Shown here: positions 1 through 6,377 of the stretch, piece after piece
How the letters are laid out: each line of letters starts with the position of its first letter
Numbering within the stretch: the first letter of the stretch is position 1
Notes under the pieces: generated by a model
Told to the model about the DNA's origin: nothing
The model's input: only the letters and a program-made list of their open reading frames with translations
The model's database searches: none
Made by a program: the position numbers and the translations under genes
Source: Eubacterium sp. TM05-53
GTDB taxonomy: Bacteria; Bacillota_I; Bacilli_A; Erysipelotrichales; Erysipelotrichaceae
Assembly (NCBI RefSeq): GCF_003436425.1
Contig: NZ_QSPK01000065.1
Span: forward strand, 1-12,623
Direction: 5' to 3'
Length of the DNA: 12,623 nt

Positions 1-1
1 G

Positions 2-1798
2 GTTCCTTATCAAATCAAATTCGAGATGTTTTACCTGTCCTATAAATATACTAGCATCAGTGAAGTTGTTGTTGTTCATACAACGGGTAGTCAGACGGAA
101 GTTGGTTCAACTCCTAATACTTATAAATTAGAGTGGAAGAAAGCTTCAAGTAAAAACTACAAGTTAAAAGAAGATTCTATTGGAACATTAACAGTAACTG
201 AACAGACAATCGATCCAGGTAAAGATCCAGACAAACCAAATCCTAACTACAGTGGTGTTACAATCAATAAGCCAAGTAACAAGGTATACGATGGCAAGGA
301 ACACAAGTGGTCTCCTGCAGTTACAGATAAAGAAGGAAATGCATTGGCTGAAGGTACTGATTACACAGTAGAATATTCAACATCTGATTTCAGAAATGTA
401 ACTGGAACAATCACAGTAACGATTAGTGGTATTGGAAACTACACGGGAAAAGTAACTAGAACATACGAAATCACACCTAAGGCTTATACAGTAACAACTG
501 AATCTGCAAAGAAGGTTTATGATGGAACTGCATTAACAGCTGGCGGTAAGATTGAGGGTATTGTTTCTGGTGAAACAGTAGAATTTACTACAACGGGTAG
601 TCGAACGGATGAAGGTACTTCAAAGAATACGTATATCTTGAAGTGGAATGGATCAGCTATTCAGACAAACTACAAGCTTGCCAAAGAATCTATCGGTGAT
701 TTAACAGTAACTCCTAAGTCAATTATTCCTGATGAGTCTGATACTCCAGATGATAAGAAGACAGGTATTACGGTAAGTAATCCAAAAGATTCTAAGTATG
801 ATGGTCAAGAACATCGAGAAGTATTAACGGTTAAAGATACTAAGACTGGTAAAGATTTAATCGCAAATAAGGATTACACAGTAGTATATAGTGATGATTT
901 AGTAAATGCTGGTACAGTAACTATTAAGGTTTCTGGATTAGGTAACTACAGTGGATCATTCACTAAGACGTACAAGATTACTAAGCGTTTAGTAACATTG
1001 ACAAGTGCAACTGTAAGTAAGACTTATGATGGTCAAGCATTAACGAATACTTCTATCACAGTCAGTGGTGATGGATTCGTAGAAGGTGAAGGTGCTTCTT
1101 ATGAGGTAACTGGAACTCAAACAAGTGTTGGAAATAGTGCTAACGCATTCGAATACAAATTGAATGAAAAGACATTAGCTTCTAACTACGACATTACTAA
1201 GGTTGTTGGTACATTAACAATTACAGCAGCTCCGGCTCCTGTAACTCCACCAACTTCACCAACTCCAGTAAGTCCTCCTCCAGTAACACCTCGATACATT
1301 CAACAAGTAGTTCCTGCTTTAACTCCACAAGAGGAAGTTAAGAAGGAAAAGACTCCTAAGGCTGAGCCTAAGGAAGAAAAGGTTGAAAAGGAAAAAACAC
1401 CTAAGGCTAGACCAGAGAAATTCTGGGCATTAATCAACTTGATTTGTGCTATTGTAACGGTATTATTCGGATTGTTGTTGTTGATTTCTAAACGCCATAA
1501 GAATAAAGATGACGAAGAAGAGGATGATGAAACTAGACAACAAACAAATAACGATGATGAATCTAAAGAACAAGAAAAGAAACGTGGAGCATTCACTCGC
1601 GTACTTGCAGTTCTAATCGCAATCCTATCTGTTGTATTCTTCCTAGTAACAGAAGACTTAAGTCTTCGTTGGACTTGGACAGATCAATGGACAATTTGGA
1701 TGGTTGTTATTGGATTGGTACAAATCGTAGTATTCTTCGTAGGACGTAAATGGAAAAACGTTGATGACGATGATGAAGAAGAAGCACAACAAGCTTAA
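2..1798 (+). CDS. Repeat-rich cell-surface protein, 5'-partial, with three C-terminal membrane segments
   Basis: The frame is open to the left edge, so the true start is outside the window; the ATG at 26 has no ribosome site. Residue numbers count from that ATG. Two kinds of beta-rich module alternate: one begins with a (K)xYDG(K/Q)EH motif and ends GxGNY(T/S)G (about 86-150 and 257-322), the other has YDG(T/Q)AL and ends in a TLTVT/TLTIT-like strand (about 163-230 and 332-400, plus a partial copy at 11-58). They resemble MBG/YDG-type extracellular adhesive repeats. A proline-rich stretch (402-425) and a charged Lys/Glu linker (435-465) lead to hydrophobic segments at about 466-488, 525-541 and 555-573, separated by acidic loops, with an acidic tail. 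No LPXTG motif is seen, so anchoring is probably by the membrane segments. The likely role is adhesion or wall structure, inferred from domain style only. The last 1.8 kb of a much longer gene is plausible. Confidence 0.8.
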   Translation, partial: VPYQIKFEMFYLSYKYTSISEVVVVHTTGSQTEVGSTPNTYKLEWKKASSKNYKLKEDSIGTLTVTEQTIDPGKDPDKPNPNYSGVTINKPSNKVYDGKEHKWSPAVTDKEGNALAEGTDYTVEYSTSDFRNVTGTITVTISGIGNYTGKVTRTYEITPKAYTVTTESAKKVYDGTALTAGGKIEGIVSGETVEFTTTGSRTDEGTSKNTYILKWNGSAIQTNYKLAKESIGDLTVTPKSIIPDESDTPDDKKTGITVSNPKDSKYDGQEHREVLTVKDTKTGKDLIANKDYTVVYSDDLVNAGTVTIKVSGLGNYSGSFTKTYKITKRLVTLTSATVSKTYDGQALTNTSITVSGDGFVEGEGASYEVTGTQTSVGNSANAFEYKLNEKTLASNYDITKVVGTLTITAAPAPVTPPTSPTPVSPPPVTPRYIQQVVPALTPQEEVKKEKTPKAEPKEEKVEKEKTPKARPEKFWALINLICAIVTVLFGLLLLISKRHKNKDDEEEDDETRQQTNNDDESKEQEKKRGAFTRVLAVLIAILSVVFFLVTEDLSLRWTWTDQWTIWMVVIGLVQIVVFFVGRKWKNVDDDDEEEAQQA

Positions 1799-1817
1799 TG
1801 AAAGTCAATAATCACAC

Positions 1818-1845
1818 AAAGGGGTAGCCTAGTGCTACTCCTTTT
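1818..1845 (+). terminator. Rho-independent terminator of the surface-protein gene
   Basis: An 11-bp stem (AAAGGGGTAGC with GCTACTCCTTT, one G-T pair) closes a 5-base loop (CTAGT) and runs into CTTTT, 20 bases after the stop codon. The insertion sequence's target duplication starts on the last T of this terminator. Confidence 0.8.
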
Positions 1846-1852
1846 GGCTTTG
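1845..1852. repeat. Target-site duplication, left copy (TGGCTTTG)
   Basis: Eight bases directly outside the left terminal inverted repeat, identical to 3704-3711 outside the right one. The first base is also the last T of the upstream terminator. Confidence 0.9.
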
Positions 1853-1874
1853 GGGTAACCAAATAATCTAGGGG
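1853..1874 (+). repeat. Left terminal inverted repeat of the insertion sequence
   Basis: Begins GGGTAACCAAAT and ends TCTAGGGG; matches the right end (3682-3703) at 18 of 22 positions. Further copies of the TCTAGGGG/TTTAGGGG motif follow at 1888-1895 and 1900-1907, with an inverted copy at 1938-1945. Confidence 0.85.
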
Positions 1875-1961
1875 TTTCCAAGAAATATCTAGGGGTCAAT
1901 TTAGGGGACTGATGCCATATCGGTATGAACCTATAGACCCCTAGATTTGTTTTTAATGATT

Positions 1962-2003
1962 AAAAGGATTTCAGTTATGGTTATAAAACTGAGATCCTTT
2001 TTT
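1962..2003. terminator. Hairpin terminator downstream of the transposase gene, probably bidirectional
   Basis: A 15-bp stem (AAAAGGATTTCAGTT, 1962-1976, with AACTGAGATCCTTTT, 1987-2001, one wobble pair) has a 10-base loop and six T on the plus side and four T on the minus side. It ends transposase mRNA on the minus strand and also shields the element from plus-strand read-through out of the surface-protein gene. Confidence 0.75.
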
Positions 2004-2022
2004 GTTATGTTCATTGTTCAAC
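2004..2022 (+). repeat. Internal inverted repeat of the insertion sequence, left copy
   Basis: GTTATGTTCATTGTTCAAC is the reverse complement of 3534-3554 apart from a two-base insertion. It starts 151 bases from the left end; its partner ends 149 bases from the right end, so the pair brackets the transposase gene symmetrically. Confidence 0.7.
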
Positions 2023-2043
2023 ATTATTATAATTTTCTATTTA

Positions 2044-3519
2044 TTACTTTTGATTTTTCTTTTTGTATGATCCACGTTTCTTTCCTTTTTTTGAAAGAAT
2101 CTGATCCATAGATTTAGGAACTCCTTTTATGCTTGGATTTTTCCTTGTAGCCCATAGGATGCGATTGCGTGTATAATTGAAATCGGAGAAACCTCTGGAA
2201 TCTCTTTTTAAATCTTTTGGCTTTCGATTAAAGGATTCCATTGGTCCATTGGAAAGGCGCGCGTAATATTCTTTTTCTGTACGTGCGCTTTTTCTATACA
2301 CTTTTATACGGGTGAAGGAATTAACTATAGGTCTAAGATTCCTTCTTAAGAAACCTGCAAAATCACGAAAGATAGACTGATCAGATTTGTCATATTTATC
2401 AATCAATGCGTTTAAATCAAGAAGAACATCGAATTCGTTATCGTATTCTGTGTGATTGAATTGAATATATTCTTCCTTAAGGTCACGAAGGCCTTCGAAG
2501 TTTGGGTCTAGCTGAAGAAATAATTTTTCTATTGTATAAGTATCAACATTCATGCCAAGCATTTTATGATAGTGTCGATTGTATGAGTAATTGATTTCAT
2601 CTCGATTTTTAAGCATTACCCAGCGATAGTTTTGGAGCAGAATGACCTCTTTAGATTTTTTAATAGTCTTATTGTCACGATTGGTGTCGTGATTTTTTTC
2701 TTCAAGAGCTTTTTTGTCACGATCCTGATATTTCTTCATGACTTTATTGATGTACCCATTGAGGTAAGAAATAATGGTTTTTACAGCGTGAAACGAGTCC
2801 AATACTGTACAGGAATTAGGAAAATACTTTTCTGGCATGGTCAAATAAGTCTGGTATGCATCACAAATTACAGCTTTTACTTTAAGACGCTCCTCTAATG
2901 GAATGTGAAGAAAATAGTCTTCTAGAGTGGAACTCCAGCGATTGTGTACAATATCTACAATCTCACCATTTGAAAAATCCATGATGACAAATGCATACTT
3001 TTGAGAATTACTGATGTTCAAGTACACTTCATCAATTGATATATATTCTGGAAGAGGAAGTCTAGGAAGATCCACATACCTTTCAAATAAAATGTGAGCG
3101 AGAGTATCAGAAATATTAAATCTTTCGGCAATGGCTGCAGTACTTTGATCCAGGTGTTTAAACGCATTTAGAATAAGAAGTGGAGTGATAGTTGTAGAAT
3201 GAGCATATCTATCCAAAAAAGGAAATGAATCATTCATATAAAGATTACACTCATCACAATGCCACTTACGTTGTTTAACAATCATATAAAATTTAGTGGA
3301 ATCCTGAAGAACGGGATGATTAAGCTTACGAGTATAGAAACCTTTAGAATGCATCCTTGAACCACATCTAGGACAATACATAGGTTCCAACTTCTTCTGG
3401 ATGTGTATATATTTATTTTCATCAATCAATTCGACATCAGTAATAATAAAAGAGTCATCATCTTGAATATCAAGTACAGCTAATAGTTTTGAAATAGAAA
3501 TATTTTCGTTATTGTTCAT
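2044..3519 (-). CDS. ISL3-family-like DDE transposase
   Basis: A 491-aa protein that would cut and rejoin the ends of its own element. The N-terminus has a zinc-finger-like pair, CPRC at 49-52 and CDEC at 88-91, with a basic stretch between, typical of end recognition in ISL3 transposases. Catalytic candidates are Asp163 (in SIDEVYLN), Asp220 (in VICDAYQTYL, followed by DSFHAVK at 241) and Glu428 (in SNGPMESFN), the last followed by a basic segment as in the family. The C-terminus is strongly basic. Start: ATG at 3519 preceded by AGGAGG (3527-3532) with seven bases between. Length is slightly above the usual 400-450 residues. No frameshift or internal stop is present, so the enzyme is probably functional. 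It is the only gene of the element. Confidence 0.88.
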   Translation of the reverse strand: MNNNENISISKLLAVLDIQDDDSFIITDVELIDENKYIHIQKKLEPMYCPRCGSRMHSKGFYTRKLNHPVLQDSTKFYMIVKQRKWHCDECNLYMNDSFPFLDRYAHSTTITPLLILNAFKHLDQSTAAIAERFNISDTLAHILFERYVDLPRLPLPEYISIDEVYLNISNSQKYAFVIMDFSNGEIVDIVHNRWSSTLEDYFLHIPLEERLKVKAVICDAYQTYLTMPEKYFPNSCTVLDSFHAVKTIISYLNGYINKVMKKYQDRDKKALEEKNHDTNRDNKTIKKSKEVILLQNYRWVMLKNRDEINYSYNRHYHKMLGMNVDTYTIEKLFLQLDPNFEGLRDLKEEYIQFNHTEYDNEFDVLLDLNALIDKYDKSDQSIFRDFAGFLRRNLRPIVNSFTRIKVYRKSARTEKEYYARLSNGPMESFNRKPKDLKRDSRGFSDFNYTRNRILWATRKNPSIKGVPKSMDQILSKKGKKRGSYKKKNQK

Positions 3520-3533
3520 TTATATACCTCCTG

Positions 3534-3554
3534 GTTGAAGACAATGAACATAAC
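3534..3554 (-). repeat. Internal inverted repeat of the insertion sequence, right copy
   Basis: Reverse complement begins GTTATGTTCATTGT and ends TTCAAC, matching 2004-2022. It lies just upstream of the transposase ribosome site, so it is also placed to influence transposase expression. Confidence 0.7.
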
Positions 3555-3681
3555 GAAATAATTATAAACGGTTATATCAGACATAAAAAAAGAGAATGAA
3601 TCAGGAATGAAATAATTACATTTCATATACCCCTAAATTCATTTCTCATTATTGTCCCCCAGATTGCCCCCTAAATTCGAG

Positions 3682-3703
3682 CCCCCAGAAAATTTGGATA
3701 CCC
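3682..3703 (-). repeat. Right terminal inverted repeat of the insertion sequence
   Basis: Read inward on the minus strand it starts GGGTATCCAAAT and ends CTGGGGG. Further inward copies of the AGGGG/TGGGGG motif lie near 3668-3675, 3656-3664 and 3630-3637, mirroring the left end. Confidence 0.85.
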
Positions 3704-3711
3704 TGGCTTTG
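3704..3711. repeat. Target-site duplication, right copy (TGGCTTTG)
   Basis: Exact repeat of 1845-1852, directly outside the right terminal inverted repeat. Confidence 0.9.
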
Positions 3712-3724
3712 GTTATTTTTGTTG

Positions 3725-3754
3725 TTGTAAACATTCGTTCACAAGGTTTATAAT
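3725..3754 (+). promoter_or_regulatory. Putative sigma-A promoter of the sensor gene
   Basis: TTGTAA (3725-3730), 18-base spacer, perfect TATAAT (3749-3754). It lies wholly outside the insertion sequence, so the sensor gene kept its native promoter after the insertion. Confidence 0.6.
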
Positions 3755-3780
3755 TAATAGTGAATGTAAAGGGAACAGTT

Positions 3781-5064
3781 ATGAAAAAACAATTAACGCA
3801 GTTAATGCCTACGCTTGTAGTTATGGTCTTGATACTGGTATTGACTGTCGCAACATACAATATTAGTTTAAGACAAGAAGAAGAGGAATGTTTTAACCGG
3901 TTAGAAAATGCGAGTGAAACCATGGTTCAAAGTATTAAAAATCGTGTGAATGATGATTTGAATTATTTACGCTTGATTGGAAAAGATTTCTCAAATGAAG
4001 ACCATTTACCTACATATGAAGAATATAAAGATCGACTTAGTACTTTTGAAGATGTATCTTTGTTTGAACGTGTTGATTTGTTGATGAAAAACAATACGTT
4101 ATATACAATGCATGATGAGGTGCAACAAATTTATACTAATGAATTTTTAGTATTGAATTCAACTGCAGAATATATGGATCGAGTTCATACAGATACTTTG
4201 ACAAATAAGCGAAGTGTGAATTATTATGTGCCTATTCAACAAAATGAAACGGTAATCGCTTATTTAGTAGGTGTATTTCAATGTGACACAATGGATGATC
4301 AGTTTTATACAAAAATATTGAATGGAAAGACACACAACTCAATTATTGATACAACCGATGGACAGGTCGTGATGGATAATCAAGATTTGAATATTGATAA
4401 TATTGCTTCAGATACGGATTTTAAATTATTGTCGCCAAAGAAGAATGTTTTGAAACAAATTCATTCTTTAAAATCTGGTGCTTTCGCTTCTGAAAAAAAT
4501 GGCGAAAAGAAATATTTCGTTTATAAACCAGTTGGAGTATGCAATTGGGAACTTTTAGTTATGGTAAATGAAGAGGATGCCTTTGCGAATGTATCGACAT
4601 TAAAGAACAATTATATGATCATGGTCATCTGTGAAATATTGATTCTTTTATTGTATTGTGGATTCTATATCACAAAAGTTCGCAGAATTTCTAAAAAATC
4701 GAATGAACTCACGGAAGATTTAAATGTATCCAATACATTAATTCAATGTGTTCGAAAATTATCGAATGATTTATATAAAGAAAGTACCATTGATGAAATC
4801 CTTCAGATCATTTGTGAGTTTTATCAAGCTGAAAGGTGTTACGTATTAGATTTGGATATGGACAATAAAAAGGTAAATGGCATCTTTGAATATGGAAAAC
4901 GACATGATGATATTCACATTGAAAATATGGTTCGATTGTGTTTAGAACATAGGTCTAGTTCTTGTTACATATTATTCAAAGCTACTTTATATATCGCATT
5001 ATATTTTAAATTTATCGCATCATTTTGCAAATCACAATCAAATTGTTACCTAAATGTTACCTAA
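3781..5064 (+). CDS. Membrane sensor protein, 3' end replaced by the mobile element
   Basis: Start chosen at ATG 3781, with AAGGGA six to seven bases upstream; the frame also reaches a GTG at 3760 but that has no ribosome site. The 427-aa product has a signal-anchor segment (about 9-28), an extracellular region of about 245 residues resembling a double-Cache ligand-binding sensor, a second membrane segment (about 277-298), a short helical linker and the start of a GAF-like domain from about residue 317. Such proteins usually end in a GGDEF, EAL, kinase or phosphatase output domain; none is present. After about residue 389 the sequence turns into low-complexity text rich in Phe, Ile, Tyr and Ser with no domain character, and stops just before the integrase gene. 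I infer that the element integrated inside this gene, leaving a fused, output-less fragment. Ligand and output are unknown. It could still be expressed as a membrane receptor stub. Confidence 0.7.
   Translation: MKKQLTQLMPTLVVMVLILVLTVATYNISLRQEEEECFNRLENASETMVQSIKNRVNDDLNYLRLIGKDFSNEDHLPTYEEYKDRLSTFEDVSLFERVDLLMKNNTLYTMHDEVQQIYTNEFLVLNSTAEYMDRVHTDTLTNKRSVNYYVPIQQNETVIAYLVGVFQCDTMDDQFYTKILNGKTHNSIIDTTDGQVVMDNQDLNIDNIASDTDFKLLSPKKNVLKQIHSLKSGAFASEKNGEKKYFVYKPVGVCNWELLVMVNEEDAFANVSTLKNNYMIMVICEILILLLYCGFYITKVRRISKKSNELTEDLNVSNTLIQCVRKLSNDLYKESTIDEILQIICEFYQAERCYVLDLDMDNKKVNGIFEYGKRHDDIHIENMVRLCLEHRSSSCYILFKATLYIALYFKFIASFCKSQSNCYLNVT
4945..5064. other. Likely left attachment region (attL) with tandem arm-type repeats
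   Basis: The attachment core should lie where host coding sequence ends, roughly 4945-5000. The repeat TGTTACCTAA occurs twice in tandem at 5044-5053 and 5055-5064 (11-base period, one helical turn), touching the integrase stop codon. A related TGTTACAT lies at 4963-4970. Such repeats beside an integrase gene often serve as its arm-binding sites. The core itself cannot be fixed without the right end or an empty site. Confidence 0.45.
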
Positions 5065-5065
5065 T

Positions 5066-6157
5066 TTATTCGTTATTTATAGCATTTATCAACATCATGT
5101 TTGCATCCTTCGTTAAATGACCATAACGATTCATCGTAATATCGATTCCAGAATGGCCAAGCCTTCGTGATATGTTATACATTGGGATGTTTTTAGATAT
5201 TAAATAAGCTACATGAGAATGCCTTAAATCATGCAAACGGAAAAAATCAAATCCATATTTTTCGATTGTTTTGTTTTTCCATTGTCGCACAGAAGCTGGG
5301 CAAATATGTTTGTATCCTCCAAATATAAACCAAGAATCATTAAATTTTGGTTTGTTCGAATACATCTCATAACGCTTTTCAATCGTTTCAATACACTTAT
5401 AATTCAACTCTACATCTCTAACTGAATTCTTAGTTTTAAGCGCATCCCAATAGCCACCATTCCTTGCGATGTATTGTTTGCTAACATGAACGGATGTTCC
5501 ATTAAAATCTTCAAACGTTAAAGACAAACATTCGTTTAATCTAAGACCAGTCCAAAATAACATATATAAGATATCCGCAAAATCATCATTAACATTCTTA
5601 GCACCTAAGTATACTTCATTAAATTCATTCACATCCAAAAATCGCATTTCATTTAGTCGCTCTTTAGTGGTCGCTTTGAACCTTTCAATATGATTTGCAG
5701 GATTGTTTTGCAAGCCATAATATATTTGAGCATACGAAAATATACTACAAAGATAACTCAAAGCCTTGTTCTTAGTGATCGTAGACATTTCAGAAAACGA
5801 TTTAGTGTATATCAAGCGATCTGAGTTAATTAATTTGCGCTTTATATCCATAGTGGTAATATCAGCAATTCGCATCTTATGAAATGGCTCAAAATAGCCT
5901 TTTACATAGTACTCTTTTGATTCTAACGTGGCAGGTGAATTGTTTGGAGCACTACTATTAATCCATTCCAACGCAACATCTAAGAACAAAACACTGCTAG
6001 CCGGTTTATCAGACACCTTAAAAGCACTTTCAGCCATCTCTGCTTCTTTTCTAGTATCATACTGTTTAGAATGATACTGCTTACGCTCGCCAGTAGCAGT
6101 ACTATATCTACACATAAAATAGTATTTACGCTTTCCCTTAACCTTATATACTGGCAT
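5066..6157 (-). CDS. int: Phage-type tyrosine integrase
   Basis: A 363-aa site-specific recombinase that would insert and excise the element. Domains in order: an N-terminal arm-DNA-binding domain (about 1-50, starting with a beta-rich segment MPVYKVKGKRKYYF), a SAM-like core-binding domain (about 55-160) and the catalytic domain (about 170-363). The catalytic set is visible: Arg206 (in TGLRLNE), a Lys at 241 or 243, His309 and Arg312 (HDLRH), His335 (LGHSG) and nucleophile Tyr345 (NRYGHLT). Length matches phage and ICE integrases of this group (about 360-390). Start ATG 6157 follows AAAGGAG with good spacing. It lies at the element's edge, next to the attachment region, transcribed towards it, and the leader before it is unusually long and structured. 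No excisionase gene is recognisable between it and the repressor. Confidence 0.93.
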   Translation of the reverse strand: MPVYKVKGKRKYYFMCRYSTATGERKQYHSKQYDTRKEAEMAESAFKVSDKPASSVLFLDVALEWINSSAPNNSPATLESKEYYVKGYFEPFHKMRIADITTMDIKRKLINSDRLIYTKSFSEMSTITKNKALSYLCSIFSYAQIYYGLQNNPANHIERFKATTKERLNEMRFLDVNEFNEVYLGAKNVNDDFADILYMLFWTGLRLNECLSLTFEDFNGTSVHVSKQYIARNGGYWDALKTKNSVRDVELNYKCIETIEKRYEMYSNKPKFNDSWFIFGGYKHICPASVRQWKNKTIEKYGFDFFRLHDLRHSHVAYLISKNIPMYNISRRLGHSGIDITMNRYGHLTKDANMMLINAINNE

Positions 6158-6194
6158 GAGTACACTCCTTTCTTTATCAGTGATACAATAAATA

Positions 6195-6286
6195 TGCGAA
6201 GTCTAAATCATAGTGAATATCTGTTTTTCATAACTATCCTACTGTTCGAATTTGTTTGATGATAATTTTTTTCTTCCGACTTCGCA
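6195..6286 (-). repeat. Inverted repeat in the integrase leader
   Basis: TGCGAAGTC (6195-6203) and GACTTCGCA (6278-6286) are perfect 9-base complements 74 bases apart, about 40 bases upstream of the integrase start on the minus strand. They could close a long stem in the leader RNA or be paired binding sites. Confidence 0.5.
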
Positions 6287-6295
6287 ATGCGATAC

Positions 6296-6334
6296 TTAAT
6301 GGGCATTGGTATCGTAGAGATACGGTTTTCCCAT
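6296..6334 (-). CDS. Possible 12-aa leader peptide upstream of integrase
   Basis: ATG at 6334 follows an excellent AAAGGAGG site (8 bases between) and reads MGKPYLYDTNAH before TAA. The ribosome site is stronger than those of several certain genes here, yet the frame is only 12 codons. It lies between the repressor stop and the integrase start on the same strand. The pentamers GTATC and GATAC inside it can form a local hairpin, and one can instead pair with a copy just past the stop codon, as in leader-peptide attenuators. It could also be the remnant of a decayed excisionase gene. Translation is an inference from the ribosome site. Confidence 0.35.
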   Translation of the reverse strand: MGKPYLYDTNAH

Positions 6335-6355
6335 ATCTCTCACCTCCTTTCTTGT

Positions 6356-6376
6356 GGATGCTGTGGTGAAGCATCC
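6356..6376 (-). other. Hairpin between repressor and leader ORF
   Basis: A perfect 7-bp stem (GGATGCT/AGCATCC) with a 7-base loop lies one base after the repressor stop codon and just before the leader ORF's ribosome site. There is no T run on either side, so it is more likely an RNA processing or stability element, or a weak pause, than a terminator. Confidence 0.45.
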
Positions 6377-6377
6377 A

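Larger units (their letters stand above)
1853..3703 (-). mobile_element. Complete ISL3-family-like insertion sequence, 1851 bp
   Basis: Both boundaries can be placed to the base. The left end starts GGGTAACCAAAT and the right end, read inward on the other strand, starts GGGTATCCAAAT; 18 of the first 22 positions agree. The element is flanked by the exact 8-bp duplication TGGCTTTG. One intact transposase gene fills the middle on the minus strand. An 8-bp duplication, a single long transposase with an N-terminal zinc finger and about 1.8 kb total length fit the ISL3 family; the family name comes from these features and was not checked by search. Intact ends, intact gene and a perfect target duplication indicate a recent insertion that may still be able to move. 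Confidence 0.88.

Noticed and set aside
1300..1596. 98-codon minus-strand frame rich in Ser and Phe
   Set aside because: It is the mirror of the acidic and Lys-rich linker of the surface protein, has a low-complexity composition and no ribosome site.
2632..2898. Plus-strand frame inside the transposase gene
   Set aside because: Complement of a clear transposase gene; hydrophobic low-complexity product and no start signal.
3639..3923. Minus-strand frame across the insertion-sequence right end
   Set aside because: It crosses the IS boundary and the sensor promoter, has no ribosome site and no domain character.
6071..6259. Plus-strand frame across the integrase start
   Set aside because: Antisense to the integrase N-terminus and leader; no ribosome site. 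I considered it as an excisionase but it lacks any helix-turn-helix.
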